Assembly: GCF_030646165.1 (NCBI RefSeq) | Contig: NZ_JAUTDO010000007.1 | Span: 186,001 to 250,000 of the forward strand | From: Conexibacter sp. CPCC 206217 | Lineage (GTDB): Bacteria > Actinomycetota > Thermoleophilia > Solirubrobacterales > Solirubrobacteraceae | Reading direction: 5' to 3' | DNA: 64,000 nt | In this document: positions 34,368 through 41,323 of the stretch, piece by piece | How positions within the stretch are numbered: position 1 is the stretch's first letter | Layout: each line of letters opens with the position of its first letter | The notes under the pieces: model-generated | Told to the model about the DNA's origin: nothing | The model's input: the letters and a program-made list of their open reading frames with translations, nothing else | Databases searched by the model: none | Made by a program: the position numbers and the translations under genes

Positions 34368-35681
34368 TCAGCTGGTGGCGTCGTCGGGCGTCGCGGCAGG
34401 GCCGTCGAGCGGGACCGCGGCGCGGAAGCCGAAGACGGCTGACAGCAGCAGGCAGGGAACGCCGATCGCGTGCGCCCAGCCGGCGTCGGCGACGGTCAGG
34501 AAGCCGAACCCGAGGATCGCGAACGCGATCGCGGTGCGCGCGAGCAGGCCGCTGCGGGAGGCGCTGAGGGCGTCGATCGGCGTCGCGCCGGAGCCAGCGC
34601 CCACCCGCGCGTCCGGCGCCGTGCCCGCGCCGGCCGCACCCGGCTCCGCGCCGATCCCGGCGCCGTCCTCGTCCCCCGGCGAATACCCGAGCGACCCGCG
34701 CAAGGTCAACGTGAACAGCAGCGCCAGCGACGGCAGCAGCACCAGCGCGCCCGCGAGCGTGGCGACGACGACCGCGACGAGCACGTCGTGGGAGGCCGCG
34801 GCCTGCTCGACCGTCAGCCCGGGCAGCAACGTCGGCGACTGCGCGATCGCCCAGCCCGCGACGATCGCGGCGACCGCGACGGCGGCGCTGTAGCGCGACC
34901 ACTCGTAGCGTCTCTGCCACACCAGCGTCAGCGTCCCGAGGCCCGCCAGCGCCGAGACGATCACGGCCGCGAGGCCGCCGCCGGAGACGAGGTCGTCGAA
35001 CAGCGCGCGCGTGTCGTCGCGCAGCACGAACAGGCCCGCGGCCGCGACGACGCCCGCGACGAGGCCGGCGCCGAGCGCGCGCGTACGGAACGCCTCCTCC
35101 ATCTCCGGCTTGCCGTGCCGGACCGCGTCGGCGGCGAGGTAGACCGCGGCGAGGTAGGCCGACAGCACGACGGCGAGCACGCCGATCGTCAGCGAGGTCG
35201 GGTTCAGCCAACTCGACCACGGGTCGCCCTGCGCGTTGCCGATCGGCACGCGGCCGGACGCGATCCCGCCGACGACGGTCCCGAGCGCGAACGGCGTCAG
35301 CACCGAGGCGACGGCGAAGACGGTGTCGATCGCGCGCAGCTCGCGCTTGGCGGAGGTGCCGGCGCGCAGCGCGTAGGAGGCGCCGCGGAAGACGATCCCG
35401 AGCGCCGCGATGAAGAGCGGGATCGACAGCGTCGAGGCGATCGAGGCGAACCCCTCCGGGTAGCACGTCCACATCACCACGAGCACGAAGATCAGCCAGA
35501 CGTGGTTCGCCTCCCAGACCGGCGCCATCGACTCGTGCGCGTGCTCGCGGACGCGGTCGGCGCGGTCGCCGCGGCCGGCGACGAGCTGCCAGAAGCCGGC
35601 GCCGAAGTCGGCCCCGGCGAGCACGACGTAGAGCGTCAGCCCGACCAGCGCGAAGATCAGCGGGACGGTGTAGAGATGCAT
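34368..35681 (-). CDS. cydB: Cytochrome bd ubiquinol/menaquinol oxidase subunit II
   Basis: 437-residue polytopic membrane subunit of bd oxidase. It starts MHLYTVPLIFALVGLTLYVVLAGADFGAGFWQL, the typical N-terminus, followed by PVWEANHVWLIFVLVVMWTCYPEGFASI. About eight or nine membrane spans are evident. Near residues 345-375 there is an Ala/Gly/Asp-rich hydrophilic insertion not usual in CydB, in a loop before the last span. It follows cydA with 3 bp between them. No cydDC or cydX is visible. Confidence 0.92.
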   Translation of the reverse strand: MHLYTVPLIFALVGLTLYVVLAGADFGAGFWQLVAGRGDRADRVREHAHESMAPVWEANHVWLIFVLVVMWTCYPEGFASIASTLSIPLFIAALGIVFRGASYALRAGTSAKRELRAIDTVFAVASVLTPFALGTVVGGIASGRVPIGNAQGDPWSSWLNPTSLTIGVLAVVLSAYLAAVYLAADAVRHGKPEMEEAFRTRALGAGLVAGVVAAAGLFVLRDDTRALFDDLVSGGGLAAVIVSALAGLGTLTLVWQRRYEWSRYSAAVAVAAIVAGWAIAQSPTLLPGLTVEQAAASHDVLVAVVVATLAGALVLLPSLALLFTLTLRGSLGYSPGDEDGAGIGAEPGAAGAGTAPDARVGAGSGATPIDALSASRSGLLARTAIAFAILGFGFLTVADAGWAHAIGVPCLLLSAVFGFRAAVPLDGPAATPDDATS

Positions 35682-35684
35682 CGC

Positions 35685-37211
35685 TCAGCTCCCGCCTGTC
35701 GTGCCGGTGCCGGAGCCGCCGCCGGGAGCGTCGTCGCCGGCGCCACCCGCCGCGCCGGAGCCGCCGCCGCTCGACGAAGCCGCACCGCCGGCCGCGCCCG
35801 CCGCCCCGATCCCGCCGTCGTCCGGCGCCCCCGCCGTCACCAGCTGCGGATCGCCCGCGCCGCCCAGCGGCGAGGCCGCGAGCCGGCGCAGGATCCACCA
35901 GGTCGCGGCGAGCAGGCCGACGTAGACGAGCGCGAGCAGGCCGTAGCCGACCGGCACGCCGCCGGCGCCCGTGACGGCCTCGTCGGTGCGCATGAAGTCG
36001 TAGACGACCCACGGCTGGCGACCGACCTCGGTCACGACCCAGCCGCAGATCAGCGCGACCACCGCCGCGGGGCCCGCGAGCACGAGCGCGCGGTCGAACC
36101 AGACCGATTCGGGCAGCCGCTTTCTGCGCCAGCGCACGAACAGCACGAGCGCCGCGAGCGCCGCCAGCCCGGTGCCGATCCCGACCATCCCCTGGAAGGC
36201 GAAGCGGATCGTGTTGATCGGGCCGGGACGGTCGTCGGGCGGCACCGACGTGAGGCCTCTGACGGTCGCGTTGGGGTCGTGGTAGGAGAGGAACGACAGC
36301 AGCTTCGGGATCGAGATCCCCCATCTGATCTCGCCCGTGTCCTTGTCGTACCAGCCGAGAATGTGCTCCGGCGCGCCCTTGGTCGTGTCCTGCAGGCCCT
36401 CCAGGGCGGCGAGCTTGACCGGCTGGTGGGAGGCGACCTCGCGCGCGGCCCAGTCGCCGACGAGCAGCTGCACCGGCGCGGCGACGGCGGCGATCGTCAG
36501 CGGGATCGCGAGCGCGGTGCGCTCGTAGCGACCCCATCTGCCTCTCAACTTGCCGTACGCGTAGGCGCCCGCCAGCAGGAAGCCGACGACGATGTACGCC
36601 GCGACGTACATGTGGACCAGCTCGTGCCAGAAGAACGTGTTGCCGAACAGCGCGCTCCACGGCCGCACGTTGGCGACCGCGCCGTCGACGAGGTCGAAGC
36701 CGCCCGGGTGGTTCATCCAGCCGTTGACGGCGATCACCATCGCGGCGCCGAGCATGCCGGTGAGGACGATCGGGATGCCGCTGGCGAAGTGCCACTTCGG
36801 CTTCATCCGATCCCAGCCGTAGACGTAGATCCCGATGAAGATCGCCTCGAGGAAGAAGGCGAACCCCTCGATCGCGAAGCCGAGCCCGAAGACGTCGCCG
36901 AAGGAGGCCATGAAGCCGGGCCAGAGGATCCCCAGCTCGAAGCTGAGGATCGTGCCGGTGACGACGCCGACGGCGAACAGCGCGACCATGATCCGCGACC
37001 AGCGCCGCGCGAGTCTGCGGTAGAGCGGGTCGCCCGTGCGCAGGTAGAGCCACTCGACGAACAGCACGATCGCGGGGAACGCGACGCCGAAGCACGTCAG
37101 CGGGATGTGCACCGCGAACGACATCGCCTGCATCTGGCGGGCCTGATCGAGGTGGTCCTGCTCGACGGGCGTGAGCTGGGCGAACGTGGAGATCGTCTCG
37201 AGCAGAGGCAC
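35685..37211 (-). CDS. cydA: Cytochrome bd ubiquinol/menaquinol oxidase subunit I
   Basis: 508-residue heme-bearing subunit. Heme ligands and functional residues are recognisable: His in SFAVHIPLTCFGVAF, the two Glu in FAIEGFAFFLEAIFIGIYVYGW, His in FWHELVHMYVAAY, and Met in FAFQGMVGIGTG. The Q-loop (about residues 245-310) is the short type. The last 55-60 residues are an Ala/Gly/Ser-rich cytoplasmic tail ending the protein, unlike most CydA. The start is GTG at 37211. High-affinity oxidase for low oxygen or stress; probably regulated via the upstream 37253-37277 repeat. Confidence 0.93.
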   Translation of the reverse strand: MPLLETISTFAQLTPVEQDHLDQARQMQAMSFAVHIPLTCFGVAFPAIVLFVEWLYLRTGDPLYRRLARRWSRIMVALFAVGVVTGTILSFELGILWPGFMASFGDVFGLGFAIEGFAFFLEAIFIGIYVYGWDRMKPKWHFASGIPIVLTGMLGAAMVIAVNGWMNHPGGFDLVDGAVANVRPWSALFGNTFFWHELVHMYVAAYIVVGFLLAGAYAYGKLRGRWGRYERTALAIPLTIAAVAAPVQLLVGDWAAREVASHQPVKLAALEGLQDTTKGAPEHILGWYDKDTGEIRWGISIPKLLSFLSYHDPNATVRGLTSVPPDDRPGPINTIRFAFQGMVGIGTGLAALAALVLFVRWRRKRLPESVWFDRALVLAGPAAVVALICGWVVTEVGRQPWVVYDFMRTDEAVTGAGGVPVGYGLLALVYVGLLAATWWILRRLAASPLGGAGDPQLVTAGAPDDGGIGAAGAAGGAASSSGGGSGAAGGAGDDAPGGGSGTGTTGGS

Positions 37212-37252
37212 GGTGCGCGCATCATCCCCCAGCGGTCGGCGGCGACGTGCCT

Positions 37253-37277
37253 AGATTGCGTGAATGCGCTGCAATCT
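37253..37277. promoter_or_regulatory. Inverted repeat upstream of cydA
   Basis: AGATTGC, 11-nt spacer, GCAATCT, centred 54 bp upstream of the cydA start in the 204-bp divergent gap with rsmB. It is a candidate operator for a redox or oxygen regulator. It does not match the Rex consensus well. The rest of the gap holds only the rsmB promoter-like box. Confidence 0.35.
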
Positions 37278-37403
37278 GACGCGAACCGTGCAGCGAACAC
37301 GGTGCGCGCTCGAGTTCGCGTGCGGAGCGTGCCGCTCGTGCGGCGGGCTGCGGCGAGCGCGGGCGCGATCTCGCCCCAGCGACCGCTGTCGCCGCGCGCC
37401 TGC

Positions 37404-37409
37404 CACGAT
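37404..37409 (+). promoter_or_regulatory. -10 box CACGAT of rsmB (leaderless)
   Basis: It ends 6 nt before the GTG at 37416; no Shine-Dalgarno. Confidence 0.3.
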
Positions 37410-37415
37410 GGACGC

Positions 37416-38870
37416 GTGCCATCCGTCGCCTCTGCCGTCTCGCCCGCCCGCCGGGTCGCCGCCGCCGTGCTGCGGCGCGTCGAGCAGGACGGGGCGTACG
37501 CCGATCGCGCGCTCGCGGGGGAAGCGGTGCGCGCCGGCCTGCAGCCACGCGAGTACGGCTTCGCGACCGCGCTCGCCTACGGCGCCGTGCAGCGCCGCCG
37601 CACGCTCGACCACGTGATTGAGCGGCTCGCGAGACGGCCCGTCGACCAGCTCGACCCCGTCGTCCGCGACGCGCTGCGACTCGGCGTGCTGCAGTTGCTG
37701 TTCTTCGACGGCGTCGCCGCGCACGCGGCGGTCGACCAGAGCGTCGAGCTGGCGAAGGCCGGCGGCGGTTTCGGTCACAAGCTCGTCAACGCGGTTCTGC
37801 GCCGCGTCCCGCGCGAGGGCCCGAAGCTGCTCGCCGCGCTGAACGACCGCAGACCGAGAGGCGCGGCGCTGCTGAACTCCGTGCCGGACTGGCTCGCGCG
37901 GCTGTGGTGGCAGGCGCTCGGCGCCGACGACGCCCGCGCGCTGCTCGCCCACGTCAATCTGCCCGCCGAGACGGCGCTGCGCGTCAACACGCTCGTCGCG
38001 GATCCGGCTGAGATCGCGGCGGAGCTGGGGGAGCGCGGGGTGCAGACAGGCCCCGCCGCGATGGGGGAGCCGCTGCCCGAAGCGCTCGTCGTCGACGGCG
38101 CCTTCGACCTGCGCGGCGACCCGCTCTTCGCCGCCGGCGCGCTCGTCGCGCAGTCGCGCGCGGCGATGCTGGCGACGCGGCTGCTGGCGCCGGCGCCCGG
38201 CGCCCGCGTGCTCGACCTCTGCGCCGCGCCCGGCGGCAAGACGACGCACCTGGCAGCGCTCGTGGCCGGCGCCCGACCGACCGGCGGCAGCGACACGGAC
38301 GTCGCGAGCTCGGCCGGCGCCGACGGCACCGAGGCCGCGCTCGCCGCCGCCCCCGGCATCGTCGTCGCCGTCGAGCGCCACCCCGGCCGCGCCGAGGCGC
38401 TGCGGGAGACGGCGAGACGGCTGCACGCGGACGGAATCGTGACGGTCGAGACCGGCGACGCGAGCGTGCCGCGCGAGGGCGACGCCGAGTCCTACGACGC
38501 GGTGCTCGTCGACCCGCCGTGCTCCGGACTGGGCACGCTGCAGGGCCGGCCGGACCTGCGCTGGCGCGCGAGCGAGGCGGCGATCGACGAGCTGGCCGAG
38601 CTGCAGGGGCAGATCCTCGCGGCCGGGGCCGCGGCGCTGAAGCCGGGCGGAACCCTGATCTATGTGACGTGCACGATCTCGCCCAGAGAGAACGATCGCG
38701 TGGTCCAGAGATTCCTGTCCGAACGTCTCGGCGCCAGCTTCGTGCTCGACGACCTCGGCGCCGCGCATCCCCAGTTGCGATCGCGCCTGGAGCCGCGCAC
38801 GTTGCAGCTGCTGCCGCATCGCGACGGCACCGACGGCTTCTACCTCGCACGCCTCAGACGCGTGCTCTGA
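37416..38870 (+). CDS. rsmB: 16S rRNA cytosine-967 C5-methyltransferase
   Basis: 484-residue RsmB (Sun/Fmu). N-terminal NusB-like RNA-binding domain (about residues 5-140: PARRVAAAVLRRVEQDGAYADRAL, VIERLARRPVDQLDP), then the SAM-binding methyltransferase: VLDLCAAPGGKTTHLAALVAG, the acidic VDPPCSGLGTLQGRPDLRW motif IV (Cys) and YVTCTISPRENDRVV motif VI (catalytic Cys). About 25 extra residues (GGSDTDVASSAGADGTEAAL) are inserted after motif I. The GTG at 37416 is chosen from conservation and the box upstream; the frame is open far upstream. Confidence 0.93.
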   Translation: MPSVASAVSPARRVAAAVLRRVEQDGAYADRALAGEAVRAGLQPREYGFATALAYGAVQRRRTLDHVIERLARRPVDQLDPVVRDALRLGVLQLLFFDGVAAHAAVDQSVELAKAGGGFGHKLVNAVLRRVPREGPKLLAALNDRRPRGAALLNSVPDWLARLWWQALGADDARALLAHVNLPAETALRVNTLVADPAEIAAELGERGVQTGPAAMGEPLPEALVVDGAFDLRGDPLFAAGALVAQSRAAMLATRLLAPAPGARVLDLCAAPGGKTTHLAALVAGARPTGGSDTDVASSAGADGTEAALAAAPGIVVAVERHPGRAEALRETARRLHADGIVTVETGDASVPREGDAESYDAVLVDPPCSGLGTLQGRPDLRWRASEAAIDELAELQGQILAAGAAALKPGGTLIYVTCTISPRENDRVVQRFLSERLGASFVLDDLGAAHPQLRSRLEPRTLQLLPHRDGTDGFYLARLRRVL

Positions 38871-38949
38871 CTCCAGTTCGAGCTGCCCGGCGGGTGACGC
38901 CCATCCGCCGGATGCGCTATCACGAAGGGGTGCAGAGCGGGATGCGCAG

Positions 38950-39177
38950 ATGAGCGAGCAGCCGGTCAAGCTGGGACCTGAGTGTCCGGGCTGCGGCGAG
39001 CCGTGGCTGCGCCCGACGACGATGCCGGGCCGCTACCGCTGCGTCTACTGCCTGCGCCGCTACGAACTGGTCTCCGTCTGCCCCAACTGCGGTGAGCACT
39101 CGACGATCGTGCGGATGTCCAGCACCGCGATCGTCATCTGCAACCACTGCAAGGGCAGCATGCTGACACCAGTCTGA
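38950..39177 (+). CDS. Small zinc-ribbon protein (YfgJ-like)
   Basis: 75 residues with four CxxC knuckles: CPGC, CVYC, CPNC and CNHC, making two zinc ribbons. The spacing and the run 'YRCVYCLRRYELVSVCPNCGEH' recall the E. coli YfgJ family, for which no firm function is known. It sits between rsmB and the collagen-like gene; a role in RNA binding would suit the rsmB neighbour but is a guess. No clear Shine-Dalgarno. Confidence 0.7.
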   Translation: MSEQPVKLGPECPGCGEPWLRPTTMPGRYRCVYCLRRYELVSVCPNCGEHSTIVRMSSTAIVICNHCKGSMLTPV

Positions 39178-39278
39178 GACCGACCCGACACTGACGCGGG
39201 CTCCTCGCTCCTGTTGCCTGTGCGCTGACACGGGAGCGCCGTCGCACGCTGCGGCGGCAGGATCGAAAGGGAGCAGCG

Positions 39279-40055
39279 ATGAGTGGACGCACCCGCAAGC
39301 TGACGCTGGCCGTGCTGGCGGCCGGCGTCGTCGCCTTCGTCGTCTCGGGCGGCCTCGCGACGGCGGCGAGAATGATCACCGGCAGAGACCTCGCACCGGG
39401 CACCATCACCAGCCGCGAGCTGGCCAGAGGCAGCGTCGGTTCCAGACAGCTCGCCAGAGGGCTGGCGAGAGAGCTGCGGGGCTCCCGCGGCGCGAGAGGC
39501 GCCCGCGGCGCGAGAGGCGCCACCGGGCCGGCTGGACCCGCCGGCCCCGCAGGCTCCGCTGGGCCTGCCGGCGCCGCAGGCGCGGCCGGTCCGCAAGGCG
39601 TTCCCGGTCCGCGCGGCGCTGCCGGCGCGCTCGACGTCGTCGACGCCGAGGGCCGCAACCTCGGCACCTTCGCTCCGTACTACTCGGGCTACATCACGGT
39701 GCTGACGCCCGAGGGTGCGCTGCTGACATATGACTACAGCCCGAGCCAGAGATACCCGACCGTCTTCAACAGCAGCCAGATCCTCTACAGAGAGGGCTCG
39801 TGCAGAGGCCAGCCGTACGGCTACTTCGGCAGCAGCTACCCGATCCAGGCGCCCTACTTCGCCGACAGCTCGCCCGCGCCCGGGATGAGAATCTGGGTCG
39901 GCGTCGCGGCGGTGCCGGAGGAGTCGACGTTCGCCTCCTACCGCTCCAGCGGCACCTGCACGAACTCGTCGACGAGAACGACCGCGATCCCGCTGAGAGA
40001 GGCGGGCGTGCTGCCCGCCGTGACGAAGCCGTTCACGCTGGTCCCGGCAGGCTGA
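39279..40055 (+). CDS. Secreted collagen-like protein
   Basis: 258 residues: signal anchor or signal peptide (KLTLAVLAAGVVAFVVSGGLATA), an imperfect heptad-like repeat (ITGRDLAPGTITSRELARGSVGSRQLARG), then about 16 consecutive Gly-X-Y triplets from about residue 68 to 117 (GARGATGPAGPAGPAGSAGP and on), then a C-terminal globular domain of about 140 residues with two Cys. The GXY run should form a collagen triple helix outside the cell. Strong Shine-Dalgarno (AAAGGGAG) precedes the ATG. Fourteen of about 23 arginines are AGA. The C-terminal domain is not recognised. Confidence 0.78.
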   Translation: MSGRTRKLTLAVLAAGVVAFVVSGGLATAARMITGRDLAPGTITSRELARGSVGSRQLARGLARELRGSRGARGARGARGATGPAGPAGPAGSAGPAGAAGAAGPQGVPGPRGAAGALDVVDAEGRNLGTFAPYYSGYITVLTPEGALLTYDYSPSQRYPTVFNSSQILYREGSCRGQPYGYFGSSYPIQAPYFADSSPAPGMRIWVGVAAVPEESTFASYRSSGTCTNSSTRTTAIPLREAGVLPAVTKPFTLVPAG

Positions 40056-40078
40056 CGCCACGGGCTGCCGACCGCGCC

Positions 40079-40105
40079 GCGCGACGCCCCGCACAGGCGT
40101 CGCGC
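40079..40105 (+). terminator. 10-bp hairpin after the collagen-like gene
   Basis: GCGCGACGCC, 7-nt loop, GGCGTCGCGC, 23 bp after the stop and just before the rpe -10 box. Confidence 0.55.
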
Positions 40106-40117
40106 CGCGCGATCCGC

Positions 40118-40123
40118 CAGACT
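40118..40123 (+). promoter_or_regulatory. -10 box CAGACT of rpe (leaderless)
   Basis: It ends 10 nt before the rpe ATG; no Shine-Dalgarno. Confidence 0.4.
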
Positions 40124-40133
40124 GCTGGGCCGT

Positions 40134-40826
40134 ATGACGAGACCGAACGCCACTGAGCTGCTGCGGGCGGTGCGGATCGCGCCGTCGATCCTGTCCGCGG
40201 ACTTCGCGCGCCTCGGCGCGCAGGTCGACGAGGTCGTCGCCGCGGGCGCCCGCGTGATCCACGTCGACGTGATGGACGGCCACTTCGTGCCGCCGATCAC
40301 GATGGGGCCGATCGTCGTCTCCGCGCTCGCGGACCGCGTCCACGCTGCCGGCGCGCTGCTCGACGTGCACCTGATGATCGAGCGTCCCGAGCGCCAGGTC
40401 GCCGAGTTCGCCGCCGCCGGCGCCGACTCGATCACCGTCCACGCCGAGGCGACGCCGCACCTCGACTACGCGCTCAACGCGATCAAGGACGCCGGCGCGA
40501 GCGCGTCGGTCGCGATCAACCCGTCGACGCCGGTCGAGGCGCTCAGCGAGGTCGCCGAGCTGCTCGACATGGCGCTCTGCATGTCGGTCAACCCCGGCTG
40601 GGGCGGGCAGAGGTTCATCCCCCGCTCGCTCGACAAGCTGGAGCGGCTGCGCGCGCTGCTGCCGGCGAGCTGCGCGATCGAGGTCGACGGCGGCGTCGAC
40701 GCGACCACCGCGGGCGGCTGCGTCAGATACGGCGCCAACGTGCTCGTCGCCGGCTCGGCGATCTTCGGCAAGCCGGATCCGGCGGCGGCCTACGCCGCGA
40801 TCGCGACGGCAGCCGGCGCCGCGTAG
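40134..40826 (+). CDS. rpe: Ribulose-phosphate 3-epimerase
   Basis: 230-residue TIM-barrel enzyme of the pentose phosphate pathway interconverting ribulose 5-phosphate and xylulose 5-phosphate. Metal and catalytic residues are in APSILSADFARLG, HVDVMDGHFVPPITMGP, DVHLMIERPE, MSVNPGWGGQRFIP and EVDGGVDATTAG. Length is typical. The neighbourhood rsmB...rpe is a relic of the widespread priA-def-fmt-rsmB-...-rpe cluster. Confidence 0.96.
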   Translation: MTRPNATELLRAVRIAPSILSADFARLGAQVDEVVAAGARVIHVDVMDGHFVPPITMGPIVVSALADRVHAAGALLDVHLMIERPERQVAEFAAAGADSITVHAEATPHLDYALNAIKDAGASASVAINPSTPVEALSEVAELLDMALCMSVNPGWGGQRFIPRSLDKLERLRALLPASCAIEVDGGVDATTAGGCVRYGANVLVAGSAIFGKPDPAAAYAAIATAAGAA

Positions 40827-40919
40827 AGCGGCGACTGCCGAGTTGCCCGCGGCCGCGAGAGCGAGCCGCCAGGCGAGTTCACGCTGAGCCGATCGAGAGC
40901 GCTCTGCCGGGGATTGGCC

Positions 40920-40930
40920 GGCTAGCCGTA
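40920..40930 (+). promoter_or_regulatory. Candidate response-regulator site upstream of the two-component genes
   Basis: GGCTAGCCGTA differs at one of 11 positions from GGCTACCCGTA at 43859-43869 upstream of the ABC exporter. It ends 23 bp before the -10 box GACAAT at 40954, i.e. about where an activator contacts polymerase. The 143-bp gap after rpe holds nothing else clear. Confidence 0.35.
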
Positions 40931-40953
40931 CGCTGACCCCTTCACCGGTCGGC

Positions 40954-40959
40954 GACAAT
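40954..40959 (+). promoter_or_regulatory. -10 box GACAAT of the receiver gene (leaderless)
   Basis: It ends 10 nt before the ATG at 40970; no Shine-Dalgarno. Confidence 0.4.
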
Positions 40960-40969
40960 CATCTGCACG

Positions 40970-41323
40970 ATGGCGCGGACGATCCTGATCGTGGACGACC
41001 ACCCGAGCTTCCGCTCCAGCGCGCGGCGCGTGCTGGAGGCGGGCGGGTTCGCGGTCGTCGGCGAGGCCGCCGACGCCGCGACCGGCTTCGCCGCGGCGCG
41101 CGACCTGCGCCCCGACGTGGTCCTGCTCGACGTCGGCCTGCCCGACGCGGACGGCTTTCGCGTCGCCCACTGCATCAACACGCTGAGCGACCCGCCGCAG
41201 GTCGTGATCGTCTCCAGCCGCGACTCGAGCGACTTCGGGCCGCTCGTCGCGGGCTGCGGCGCGTGCGGGTTCGTCGCGAAGGCCGACCTGTCGGGCGACG
41301 CGGTCGCCGCGCTGCTGTTATGA
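40970..41323 (+). CDS. Stand-alone response-regulator receiver domain
   Basis: 117-residue CheY-like receiver with no output domain. Acidic pocket D9-D10, phospho-acceptor D54 (VVLLDVGLPD), Ser83 and Lys104 (FVAKADL) are intact, so it should be phosphorylated. The stop overlaps the kinase start (ATGA). It may act as a phosphate sink, or compete with the DNA-binding regulator at 43183. Confidence 0.9.
   Translation: MARTILIVDDHPSFRSSARRVLEAGGFAVVGEAADAATGFAAARDLRPDVVLLDVGLPDADGFRVAHCINTLSDPPQVVIVSSRDSSDFGPLVAGCGACGFVAKADLSGDAVAALLL

Noticed and set aside
34470..37415. A very long open frame on the plus strand running through cydB and cydA into rsmB
   Set aside because: It is the mirror of two strongly conserved minus-strand genes; GC-rich third positions suppress stops in other frames. 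Only the part from 37416 matches RsmB.
39480..39620. Short GC-rich triplet repeats as a possible CRISPR or satellite
   Set aside because: They encode the Gly-X-Y run of the collagen-like protein and have no spacer structure.
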